Positions 1 through 5,461 of a stretch of 5,925 bases of DNA are shown piece after piece. Every line of letters begins with the position of its first letter. Position 1 is the stretch's first letter. The stretch comes from UBA8517 sp964606975 (GTDB taxonomy: Bacteria; Patescibacteriota; Microgenomatia; UBA8517). Made by a program: the position numbers and the translations under genes. The stretch covers positions 1 through 5,925 of the forward strand of contig CAZSGY010000005.1 of NCBI GenBank assembly GCA_964606975.1, given 5' to 3'. Under the pieces are notes generated by a model, which saw only the letters and a list, made by a program, of their open reading frames with translations, did no database searches and was not told where the DNA came from.

Positions 1-1
1 G

Positions 2-73
2 CTCCCCGGGCTGGATTCGAACCAGCGACCTTATTCTTAACAGGAATCCGCTCTACCGCTGAGCTACCGGGGA
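2..73 (-). tRNA. tRNA-Asn (anticodon GTT)
   Basis: Read on the minus strand this folds into a full cloverleaf. The acceptor stem TCCCCGG/CCGGGGA has seven pairs. The D stem GCTC/GAGC closes a 7-nt loop, and the T stem GCTGG/CCAGC closes the loop TTCGAAT. The anticodon loop CTGTTAA carries GTT, which reads AAC and AAT (asparagine). The discriminator base is G at position 2, as expected for tRNA-Asn. The top pair of the anticodon stem is a G27-A43 mismatch, while the other four pairs are Watson-Crick. The next base (position 1) is C, but the window edge hides whether CCA is encoded. It is transcribed away from kbl, from its own promoter at 91-99. Confidence 0.96.
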
Positions 74-90
74 ACATAAAAGGACGACTG

Positions 91-99
91 ATTATATCA
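91..99 (-). promoter_or_regulatory. Extended -10 promoter of tRNA-Asn
   Basis: On the minus strand the sequence reads TGATATAAT, a perfect TATAAT with an extended -10 TGn. Transcription should begin about 7 nt downstream, near position 84, giving a leader of roughly 10 nt before the tRNA. No good -35 hexamer lies 16-18 nt upstream; a TTGATT is present but only 11 nt away. The extended -10 probably compensates. The same nine bases form the tRNA-Ser promoter at 5291-5299. Confidence 0.7.
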
Positions 100-121
100 A
101 ATAGCAGAATCAACTAAAAGC

Positions 122-148
122 TTTACAAATTCTATTTTGGTGTATAAT
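122..148 (+). promoter_or_regulatory. Promoter of kbl-tdh, predicted leaderless
   Basis: TTTACA at 122-127 (one mismatch to TTGACA) and a perfect TATAAT at 143-148 are separated by 15 bp, slightly shorter than ideal. The usual start point 6-8 nt beyond the -10 falls at 154-156, on the kbl ATG at 155. The mRNA would therefore have essentially no 5' leader. There is no Shine-Dalgarno sequence before this ATG, which agrees with leaderless initiation. Confidence 0.72.
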
Positions 149-154
149 CATTTC

Positions 155-1327
155 ATGGCCACGGACTGGATCAAGAAACAGGTCGACGAACTCAAGGAAC
201 AGAATCTCTACAACAACATCCTGACTATTGAAAGTGCAATCGGGCCCGAGGTCCAAATAAATGGCAAAAAACTTCTTAACTTCTGTTCAAACAACTATTT
301 AGGCCTCGCAAATAATCCTGCGATGAAGAAGGCGGCGATTGAGGCAATTGAAAAATACGGAATAGGCCCGGGGGCAGTCAGAACTATTGCCGGAACAATG
401 AGTCTTCACAAAAAACTGGAAGAAAAACTTGCCGAATTTAAAAAAGCTGAGGCTGTAATTACTTTCCAAACAGGTTTTGTTGCCAACTTGGCTGTCATTC
501 CGGCACTGGTCGGAGAAAACGATCTTATCTTCTCGGATGAACTCAATCATGCAAGCATCATCGACGGCTGCCGTCTCAGTAAAGCTCAGGTTATCAGATT
601 TGCCCACGCAGACGTAAAAGATCTTGAAGAAAAATTAAAAGAAGCACCAAAAGACGTTAAAAAACTGGTCATTACTGACGGGGTTTTTTCAATGGATGGC
701 GACATTGCCCCGTTAGATAAAATCTACGAAGTCACTTCCAAATATGATGCCATGCTCATGGTTGATGATGCCCACGGCGAGGGTGTTCTCGGCGAATCCG
801 GACGCGGAATAGTTGATCATTTTCATCTCCACGGAAAAGTAGATGTTGAAATAGGAACAATGAGCAAGGCCATCGGCGTTATGGGTGGAATTGCAGCAGG
901 TAAAAAAGAGGTAATTGAATGGCTTTCCCAAAGAGCACGGCCGTTTCTTTTTTCCTCAGCCATGACAGTTCCGGATGTCGCAGCCTGCACTGCAGCCATT
1001 GAACTTTTGGAAAACTCAGGAGACTTGGTTAAAAAACTTTGGGAAAATGCGGATTATCTAAGATCCGGTCTTAAAAAACTTGGCTTTGATACGGGAAGCT
1101 CTATCTCCCCCATTATTCCTCTCATGCTTGGTGAGGCAAAATTGGCTCAGGACATGAGCCGCGAACTTTTCAATGAAGGATTGTTTGCCAAAGCAATTGT
1201 TTACCCCACAGTTCCCCAAGGCAAAGCCAGAATAAGAATCATGAACTCTGCAGGGCATACTAAAGAACATTTAGACCAGGCCCTTAAAATCTTCGAGAAG
1301 GTGGGCAAAAAGTTTAATATTATATGA
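155..1327 (+). CDS. kbl: Glycine C-acetyltransferase (2-amino-3-ketobutyrate CoA ligase)
   Basis: This is a cytosolic PLP enzyme of the alpha-oxoamine synthase family (fold-type I), 390 residues, the normal family length. It converts 2-amino-3-oxobutyrate plus CoA to glycine and acetyl-CoA, the second step of threonine breakdown. Visible motifs are SSNYLGL-like CSNNYLGLA near the N-terminus and DELNHASIIDG with the PLP-stacking His132. VDDAHG carries Asp204 and His207, and TMSKAIG carries the Schiff-base Lys238. RPFLFSSA lies downstream of these. From memory it resembles Bacillus Kbl along its whole length. The ATG at 155 is preferred over an in-frame TTG at 137, because the TATAAT at 143-148 lies between them and would be inside the coding region. 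The gene ends in TGA and overlaps tdh by ATGA, so the two are probably translationally coupled. BioF (8-amino-7-oxononanoate synthase) is the main alternative, but the tdh partner strongly favours Kbl. Confidence 0.93.
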   Translation: MATDWIKKQVDELKEQNLYNNILTIESAIGPEVQINGKKLLNFCSNNYLGLANNPAMKKAAIEAIEKYGIGPGAVRTIAGTMSLHKKLEEKLAEFKKAEAVITFQTGFVANLAVIPALVGENDLIFSDELNHASIIDGCRLSKAQVIRFAHADVKDLEEKLKEAPKDVKKLVITDGVFSMDGDIAPLDKIYEVTSKYDAMLMVDDAHGEGVLGESGRGIVDHFHLHGKVDVEIGTMSKAIGVMGGIAAGKKEVIEWLSQRARPFLFSSAMTVPDVAACTAAIELLENSGDLVKKLWENADYLRSGLKKLGFDTGSSISPIIPLMLGEAKLAQDMSRELFNEGLFAKAIVYPTVPQGKARIRIMNSAGHTKEHLDQALKIFEKVGKKFNII

Positions 1328-2268
1328 AAAAGATATTGGTAACCGGCGCTTTTGGCCTCGTGGGAAGCGATCTTGTCCCCACGCTTCAGGCTAAATTTGG
1401 AAAAGAAAATGTCTTCGCACTAGGCAATAGAACCGTCCCCGAAGGTTTTGACGGAAACTTGGTAAGAGGAGACGTAACCGACTATCCGTCGATGGAAAAG
1501 ATTATCAAAGAAAATGAAATTACCGATGTTTATCATCTTGCCGGAATTTTGTCTGTCGGAAGCGAAATGGATCCGGATTTAGCCTGGAAAGTCAATTTTG
1601 GAGGACTTAAAAATATTCTGGACTTGGCAAAAGTTTACAAATTCAAAGTTTTCTGGCCAAGTTCAATTGCGGCTTTCGGACCTACTACACCAAAAGTCGA
1701 CACGCCCCAACACACCAGTCTTGAACCAACCACCATATACGGCGTTGCAAAGGTCGCAGGAGAACTTATGTGTCAATATTACTGGAAACGCTACGGAGTA
1801 GACGCCCGAAGTCTGAGATACCCGGGTTTGACAGGTTACAAAGCTCCGCCCGGAGACGGAACGACCGAATACTCAGTCCACATTTTCTACGGACTTTTGA
1901 ATGAAGGAAAATATAGCTGCTTTTTGAAAGAAGACGCCAGACTTCCCATGATGTATATCGATGATGCCATAAAAGGAACTATCGATCTTATGGAAGCTCC
2001 CGCAGAAAACATAAACGTCCGGACAAGCTACAATTTTGGAGCAATCAACTTTACACCCGGAGAGTTAGCAGCCGAAATTAAAAAACTTTATCCGGATTTC
2101 ATCTGCACTTATGATCCCAATCCTGTCAAACAGGCAATTGCAGAAAGCTGGCCGGAATCGATTGATGATTCGGAAGCCCGAAATGATTGGGGTTGGAAAC
2201 CGGAATTTGACCTACCCAAAATGACTTCAGTAATGATCGAGGGACTAAAAGAAAAGCTCGGCAAATAA
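1324..2268 (+). CDS. tdh: L-threonine 3-dehydrogenase, SDR type
   Basis: The protein has 314 residues and is an NAD-dependent dehydrogenase of the extended short-chain dehydrogenase (GalE-like) family, not the zinc alcohol-dehydrogenase type found in E. coli. It oxidises L-threonine to 2-amino-3-oxobutyrate, the substrate of Kbl. The N-terminal Rossmann motif is GAFGLVG (residues 8-14). Catalytic candidates are the Ser113/Ser114 pair in WPSSIAAFG and Tyr139/Lys143 in YGVAK. Signatures typical of SDR-type threonine dehydrogenases follow: YPGLTGYKAPPGDGTTEYSV, the PMMYIDDA segment and AIAESWPESIDDSEARNDWGW near the C-terminus. Its ATG overlaps the kbl TGA, indicating one operon. A purine-rich AAGGTGGG lies too far upstream to be a convincing ribosome-binding site, so it probably depends on translational coupling. 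It converges with rpoD, 68 bp away. Confidence 0.93.
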   Translation: MKKILVTGAFGLVGSDLVPTLQAKFGKENVFALGNRTVPEGFDGNLVRGDVTDYPSMEKIIKENEITDVYHLAGILSVGSEMDPDLAWKVNFGGLKNILDLAKVYKFKVFWPSSIAAFGPTTPKVDTPQHTSLEPTTIYGVAKVAGELMCQYYWKRYGVDARSLRYPGLTGYKAPPGDGTTEYSVHIFYGLLNEGKYSCFLKEDARLPMMYIDDAIKGTIDLMEAPAENINVRTSYNFGAINFTPGELAAEIKKLYPDFICTYDPNPVKQAIAESWPESIDDSEARNDWGWKPEFDLPKMTSVMIEGLKEKLGK

Positions 2269-2275
2269 CTGCTAC

Positions 2276-2311
2276 TTAATCCAAATAGTCCTGAAGTTTC
2301 CTTGCCCTTCC
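2276..2311 (-). pseudogene. Remnant second copy of the rpoD 3' end
   Basis: Downstream of the rpoD stop, minus-strand codons read G-R-A-R-K-L-Q-D-Y-L-D-stop. This matches the true rpoD end S-R-R-K-K-L-Q-D-Y-L-D-stop at 8 of 11 residues and in the TAA stop. It begins 61 bp further on and is out of frame with rpoD. Over the last eight sense codons, one is identical (AAA), one is a Lys/Arg change, and six differ only synonymously (Leu CTT against TTA, Gln CAG against CAA, Asp GAC against GAT, Tyr TAT against TAC, Leu TTG against CTA, Asp GAT against GAC). Such a pattern means both copies were under protein-level selection while they diverged. It is therefore probably the leftover end of another rpoD allele rather than a recent tandem duplication. 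The first few codons overlap the adjacent hairpin, so the exact left limit is uncertain. Confidence 0.78.
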
Positions 2312-2331
2312 GAAGCCTTGGCGAAGGAGGG
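2305..2331. repeat. Imperfect palindrome between tdh and rpoD, possible terminator
   Basis: CCCTTC at 2305-2310 can pair with GGAGGG at 2326-2331 (six pairs including one G-T), or CCTTC at 2306-2310 with GAAGG at 2323-2327. The G+C-rich centre is itself partly self-complementary. On the plus strand it is followed by TTTCCTT, so it could weakly terminate tdh transcription. On the minus strand no T-run follows. It is flanked by direct repeats GTTTCCTT at 2296-2303 and 2331-2338, which resemble a target-site duplication but could be chance. It may belong to an interspersed palindromic repeat family; the window alone cannot show this. Confidence 0.5.
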
Positions 2332-2336
2332 TTTCC

Positions 2337-3416
2337 TTAGTCTAGGTAATCTTGTAATTTCTTCCTGCGGCTTGGGTGTTTTAATTTCCTTAATGCTTTG
2401 GCCTCAATTTGACGGATGCGCTCACGAGTAACTCCGAAGACTTTTCCGACTTCTTCCAAAGTCATTGCTTTACTACCTTCAAGACCGAATCTGAGTTTCA
2501 ATACCTTTGCCTCTCTTTCGGAAAGCGTACCCAAAACCTCTTCAAGATGATCTTTCAAAAGCTGCTTACTGGCCTGATCCACCGGAGAAAGCGTATTCTC
2601 ATCAGGAATAAAATCTCCGAGGAAACTTTCCTGATCTTCCCCTACCGGGGCCTCGAGTGATGTCGTTTCTTGAGCAATCTTAAATATTTCGCGTATGCGG
2701 TCTCCCTCCATTTCAAGCTCTTCACCGATTTCTTCGGGAGTGGGCTCGCGTCCCAATTCCTGCATGAGCCTTCTGCTGGTTCTATAGATTTTATTGATAG
2801 TTTCAACCATGTGGACAGGAATGCGGATGGTTCTGGCCTGGTCTGCAATTGCACGGGTAATTGCCTGTCTTATCCACCAAGTTGCGTAAGTGGAAAATTT
2901 AAAACCTTTTCTCCAGTCATATTTTTCAACGGCACGGATAAGGCCCTGATTTCCTTCCTGAATAAGATCCAGTAGTGACAGGCCACGCCCGATATACTTT
3001 TTGGCAATGGAAACAACTAATCTCAAATTGCTTTCGGTGAGTTTGTCTTTTGCACGTCTATCCGCCTTCTCATATCTCTTGGCGAGTTCGACTTCGTCTT
3101 CAGCAGAAAGAAGAGGGACTCTGCCTATTTCCCTTAAGTATTGTCTAACGGGATCCGTTGATTCTATTCCTTCCAACTTTGTTAGAAGTTCGATTTCCCG
3201 ATCCAACTTTTCCTTGGCTTTTTCGTCGGATTCTATTTCGCCGGGAGTTACCGACTCAAAAACATCAATACCCTCCGCCAGAAGTTTTTCATACAAGTCA
3301 TCAAGTTCCGCCACCCTATTTTCGGCGTCGGAGAAAACTTCCATGATTTCTTCCTGGGTAACAAACCCCTGATCACGGCCTTTTTTAATTAAATCGAGTA
3401 CTGGTTTACGTATCAT
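2337..3416 (-). CDS. rpoD: Primary RNA polymerase sigma factor (sigma-70/SigA)
   Basis: The protein has 359 residues from ATG 3416 and is a short group 1 sigma factor, close in size to Bacillus SigA and lacking the long non-conserved insert of E. coli RpoD. In order it has a compact region 1.1-like N-terminus (about 1-55), region 1.2 (DPVRQYLREIGRVPLLSAEDE, about 88-108), region 2 (NLRLVVSIAKKYIGRGL through FKFSTYATWWIRQAI, about 130-186, containing the -10 recognition helix), region 3 (about 196-265), and region 4. The region 4.2 helix-turn-helix is MTLEEVGKVFGVTRERIRQIEAKALRKLKHPSR. An in-frame GTG at 3428 has AGGG 7 nt upstream and could be the true start, adding MLFQ; ATG 3416 lacks any purine-rich sequence. 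The gene follows dnaG by 27 bp, as in the macromolecular synthesis operon. A recoded remnant of its 3' end lies just beyond the stop codon. Confidence 0.95.
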   Translation of the reverse strand: MIRKPVLDLIKKGRDQGFVTQEEIMEVFSDAENRVAELDDLYEKLLAEGIDVFESVTPGEIESDEKAKEKLDREIELLTKLEGIESTDPVRQYLREIGRVPLLSAEDEVELAKRYEKADRRAKDKLTESNLRLVVSIAKKYIGRGLSLLDLIQEGNQGLIRAVEKYDWRKGFKFSTYATWWIRQAITRAIADQARTIRIPVHMVETINKIYRTSRRLMQELGREPTPEEIGEELEMEGDRIREIFKIAQETTSLEAPVGEDQESFLGDFIPDENTLSPVDQASKQLLKDHLEEVLGTLSEREAKVLKLRFGLEGSKAMTLEEVGKVFGVTRERIRQIEAKALRKLKHPSRRKKLQDYLD

Positions 3417-3435
3417 TTGAAATAACACAACAATG

Positions 3436-3449
3436 CCCTATTTCTAGGG
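3436..3449 (-). promoter_or_regulatory. GAAA-loop hairpin over the dnaG stop codon
   Basis: The dnaG-rpoD transcript can form CCCTA-GAAA-TAGGG, a perfect 5-bp stem with a GNRA-class tetraloop. The dnaG TAG stop spans the stem-loop junction. The 3' arm contains AGGG, the only plausible ribosome-binding sequence for rpoD (7 nt before GTG 3428). Ribosomes finishing dnaG would open the stem. This suggests translational coupling or a processing site between primase and sigma, but function is inferred. Confidence 0.45.
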
Positions 3450-5249
3450 TTCATTTAATATTATACCTCCCCCCTCATCCTTTTCGTAAGTGGAGCGTTG
3501 TTTGGCGAGTTTGTTAAATTCTTGTTGTGCTTTAAGAAGCATTTGTTCTTCGCCCTTTTCTTCCATCTCACGTATCCGAGACCCCAAAACTTCTAATTTT
3601 TCTTTTACAGCTAGTATTTTAAGCTCTTTTTTCACTAATTCCAACTCCCTTTTTAATTTGTCGGGATTTTCATCCGGATCCCAGCTTTCTCCGAGTACGA
3701 TTTTTGAAAAACTTTCAAAAAGTTCCGCGGGAAGTTTTTTGCCAAATTCAGAGACGTTAAACGTCTTTTTGGCCTCGGAAAATGATTTATATTCTTCAAT
3801 TAACTTTAGATTAACAGGTAGTTTTATGATTTTCCCCGTGTCTTTTGCAAGCAGTTCTTTAGGATCCCAGGCAAAGACCAGCTTCAGATAATTCTCTTCC
3901 AGTACATCTCGTTTTGTTTTTTCCTCTCTTTTCTCTTCTTTTTGGACGGCTGCTACTTCTGGGCTTTTGCCAAGCCTTGATAGTTCTTCGGTTACGGCGT
4001 CAAGCGGAACATTGAGTTTTTTGGCTAAAACATTGGCGTAATGTGCCTGAACAATTTTGTCGCTAATTTCACCAAGAATGGGAACAATTTCCTTCGAGAT
4101 ATTAGACTTGCCGCTACCTGTTTCTGCACTGTGACGTGTCAACACCGAATCAATCAGATAATCCCAAATAACTTTTGACCCAATCAGGTCTTTTTTATAA
4201 CTTTCAATGTTGCCGCGGGCGGCCTCGTCAGGATCTTTATAGCCACCGCTGAGTTCGGCAACTTTGATTTCCACTCCCGTATCGGCCGCAATTTTAATTC
4301 CGCGCCTTGTAGCCGCGTCTCCGGCCATATCGCTATCCAGTGCCAAAATAAATTTTTGTGCAAACCTTGATAAAAGTCTTACTTGCTCCTCGGTTAAAGC
4401 GGAACCCTTAATGGCAACAACATTCTTTATGCCCGCCTGCCATGTAGAAATCATATCCAGTTCTCCTTCAACAACAATTGCTGTTTTTTTCTTTTTAATG
4501 AAGCTCCTGCTTAAATTTAAGCCAAAAAGGACGTTGCTTTTGTGATATACGGGGGTTTCCGGAGAATTAATATATTTACCCGTCTCCCGGGTGTCCCACG
4601 GCAAAATTCTGCCTGAAAATCCGATTGGATTACCTCTGTGATCGAAAAGAGGGAAAATTATTCTTCCACCAAATCTATCGTATAGATTTGAACCTCTTAA
4701 GATTCCGATTCCCGCCCGTTCGGCTTCACCCGGGGTAAACTTTTTTTTGTCGATCAAATACTTTTTGAGTGAGTACGAGTTTTGAGGTGAAAAACCAAGC
4801 TGAAATTCCTTGATTGTTTCCATTTTTAATCCTCTGTCTTTTAATAAATAATCCAGCGCTTTTTTGGCAATCGGATGATCGGTTAGAAGATAATTGTAAA
4901 AACGCAGCGCTTCCCGATTTAAGTCAATCAATCTCTCTTTTTCTGAAGCTTGGCCTCCTTGAAGCTTTTGCAATTTGACCCCGGCCCTATCAGCCAAATA
5001 CTTTAATGCTTCGGAAAATTCCATTCCCTCATATTTCTCCAGAAAGGCAAACACGTCTCCGGCTTCGCTGCAGCCAAAACATTTGAATATCTGAAGCTCG
5101 GGAGAAACCATAAACGAAGGTGTTTTTTCTCCGTGGAATGGGCAAATTGCTTTATAATTGCGCCCGGCTTTTTTAAGCTCAATACGCTCACCGATAATGT
5201 CAACTATATCCGTTTTTGATTTTACTTCCTCTATCTGGTTTTCCGACAT
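3444..5249 (-). CDS. dnaG: DNA primase
   Basis: The protein has 601 residues, a normal bacterial DnaG length, and synthesises RNA primers at the replication fork with the DnaB helicase. The N-terminal CHC2 zinc-binding domain has Cys36, His39, Cys57 and Cys60 in CPFHGEKTPSF and FKCFGCSEAGDVF. The catalytic core follows, with RFGGRIIFPLFDHRGNPIGF (192-211). Next is the TOPRIM domain with Glu261 in VVEGELD, the Asp305/Asp307 pair in LDSDMAGD, and Asp339/Asp341 in KDPDE. After a charged linker (about 430-450), the C-terminal helical region (about 450-600) contains a likely coiled coil around 530-585 and probably contacts DnaB; this part is poorly conserved in the family. The ATG at 5249 is directly preceded by AGG, too close to act as a Shine-Dalgarno sequence. 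A TACAAT promoter 9 nt upstream suggests a very short leader. rpoD follows as the next gene. Confidence 0.96.
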   Translation of the reverse strand: MSENQIEEVKSKTDIVDIIGERIELKKAGRNYKAICPFHGEKTPSFMVSPELQIFKCFGCSEAGDVFAFLEKYEGMEFSEALKYLADRAGVKLQKLQGGQASEKERLIDLNREALRFYNYLLTDHPIAKKALDYLLKDRGLKMETIKEFQLGFSPQNSYSLKKYLIDKKKFTPGEAERAGIGILRGSNLYDRFGGRIIFPLFDHRGNPIGFSGRILPWDTRETGKYINSPETPVYHKSNVLFGLNLSRSFIKKKKTAIVVEGELDMISTWQAGIKNVVAIKGSALTEEQVRLLSRFAQKFILALDSDMAGDAATRRGIKIAADTGVEIKVAELSGGYKDPDEAARGNIESYKKDLIGSKVIWDYLIDSVLTRHSAETGSGKSNISKEIVPILGEISDKIVQAHYANVLAKKLNVPLDAVTEELSRLGKSPEVAAVQKEEKREEKTKRDVLEENYLKLVFAWDPKELLAKDTGKIIKLPVNLKLIEEYKSFSEAKKTFNVSEFGKKLPAELFESFSKIVLGESWDPDENPDKLKRELELVKKELKILAVKEKLEVLGSRIREMEEKGEEQMLLKAQQEFNKLAKQRSTYEKDEGGGIILNEP

Positions 5250-5258
5250 CCTAGTCCG

Positions 5259-5267
5259 ATTGTAGCA
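5259..5267 (-). promoter_or_regulatory. Extended -10 promoter of dnaG-rpoD
   Basis: On the minus strand TGCTACAAT is an extended -10 with one mismatch to TATAAT. Its predicted start point is near 5252, leaving only about 3 nt before the dnaG ATG at 5249. The best -35 candidate (TTCAGG, 5288-5283) matches the consensus at three of six positions with 18-bp spacing. The element is divergent from the tRNA-Ser promoter, whose -10 lies 29 bp away. Confidence 0.5.
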
Positions 5268-5290
5268 TAAACCCGAAGTTTACCTGAACC

Positions 5291-5299
5291 TGATATAAT
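5291..5299 (+). promoter_or_regulatory. Extended -10 promoter of tRNA-Ser
   Basis: TGATATAAT combines a perfect TATAAT (5294-5299) with TGn and is identical to the tRNA-Asn promoter core. Transcription should begin near 5306, a few nt before the first copy of the tRNA 5'-end repeat, leaving a leader of about 73 nt. No -35 hexamer is recognisable 16-18 bp upstream. Confidence 0.65.
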
Positions 5300-5308
5300 A
5301 TCCTGATT

Positions 5309-5378
5309 GGAGGAGTCACGCAGGTTTACTTTTGCCTCTGGCAAAAAATCTTGGGTGACTAGTCCGTAGTAAAATTAA
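5309..5378 (+). repeat. tRNA-Ser leader with duplicated tRNA 5' end
   Basis: GGAGGAGTCAC at 5309-5319 is an exact 11-bp copy of the first 11 nt of tRNA-Ser at 5379-5389, 70 bp apart. Between them GGTGACTAGTCC (5354-5365) can pair with either copy: six or seven pairs, a 2-nt mismatch, then three more pairs. A separate perfect 7-bp hairpin, TTTTGCC/GGCAAAA with loop TCT, lies at 5330-5346. The segment could be a small insertion with an 11-bp target duplication, or a structured leader; no open reading frame or tRNA fold is evident in it. Confidence 0.6.
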
Positions 5379-5461
5379 GGAGGAGTCACCTAGCGGCTAT
5401 GGTACACGCTTGGAAAGCGTGCGGGCGAAAGCCCTCGCGGGTTCGAGTCCCGCCTCCTCCG
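5379..5461 (+). tRNA. tRNA-Ser (anticodon GGA)
   Basis: A type II tRNA with a complete cloverleaf. The acceptor stem GGAGGAG/CTCCTCC has seven pairs. The short D stem is ACC/GGT, and the anticodon stem CACGC/GCGTG closes the loop TTGGAAA with anticodon GGA at 5412-5414, reading TCC and TCT. The long variable arm GGGC-GAAA-GCCC is typical of serine tRNAs. The T stem GCGGG/CCCGC closes TTCGAGT. The discriminator is G at 5461, as in other serine tRNAs, and the next bases are CTT, so CCA is not encoded and must be added by a nucleotidyltransferase. The gene lies antisense to the 3' end of the NUDIX reading frame. Confidence 0.97.

Noticed and set aside
137..154. Longer kbl start at TTG 137, adding six residues
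   Set aside because: A perfect TATAAT lies between TTG 137 and ATG 155, there is no ribosome-binding site, and family proteins fit a start at 155.
155..1327. BioF (8-amino-7-oxononanoate synthase) identity
   Set aside because: Kbl and BioF share the motifs seen, but the overlapping tdh gene and the close resemblance to Bacillus Kbl make Kbl much more likely.
2670..3372. Open frames on the plus strand opposite rpoD
   Set aside because: They lie opposite a well-conserved sigma factor and encode no recognisable domain; they are shadows of its codons. The same holds for frames opposite dnaG and kbl.
4480..4500. A-rich tract in dnaG (KKKK, residues 252-255) as a programmed frameshift site
   Set aside because: The reading frame continues normally into the TOPRIM domain, and no alternative-frame product or stimulatory structure is evident.
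5330..5346. TTTTGCC/GGCAAAA hairpin as an intrinsic terminator
   Set aside because: The stem is perfect but no T-run follows it on either strand, so it does not fit a rho-independent terminator.
5309..5378. Degenerate second tRNA gene upstream of tRNA-Ser
   Set aside because: Only the first 11 nt match; no anticodon arm, T arm or acceptor 3' strand can be recognised.
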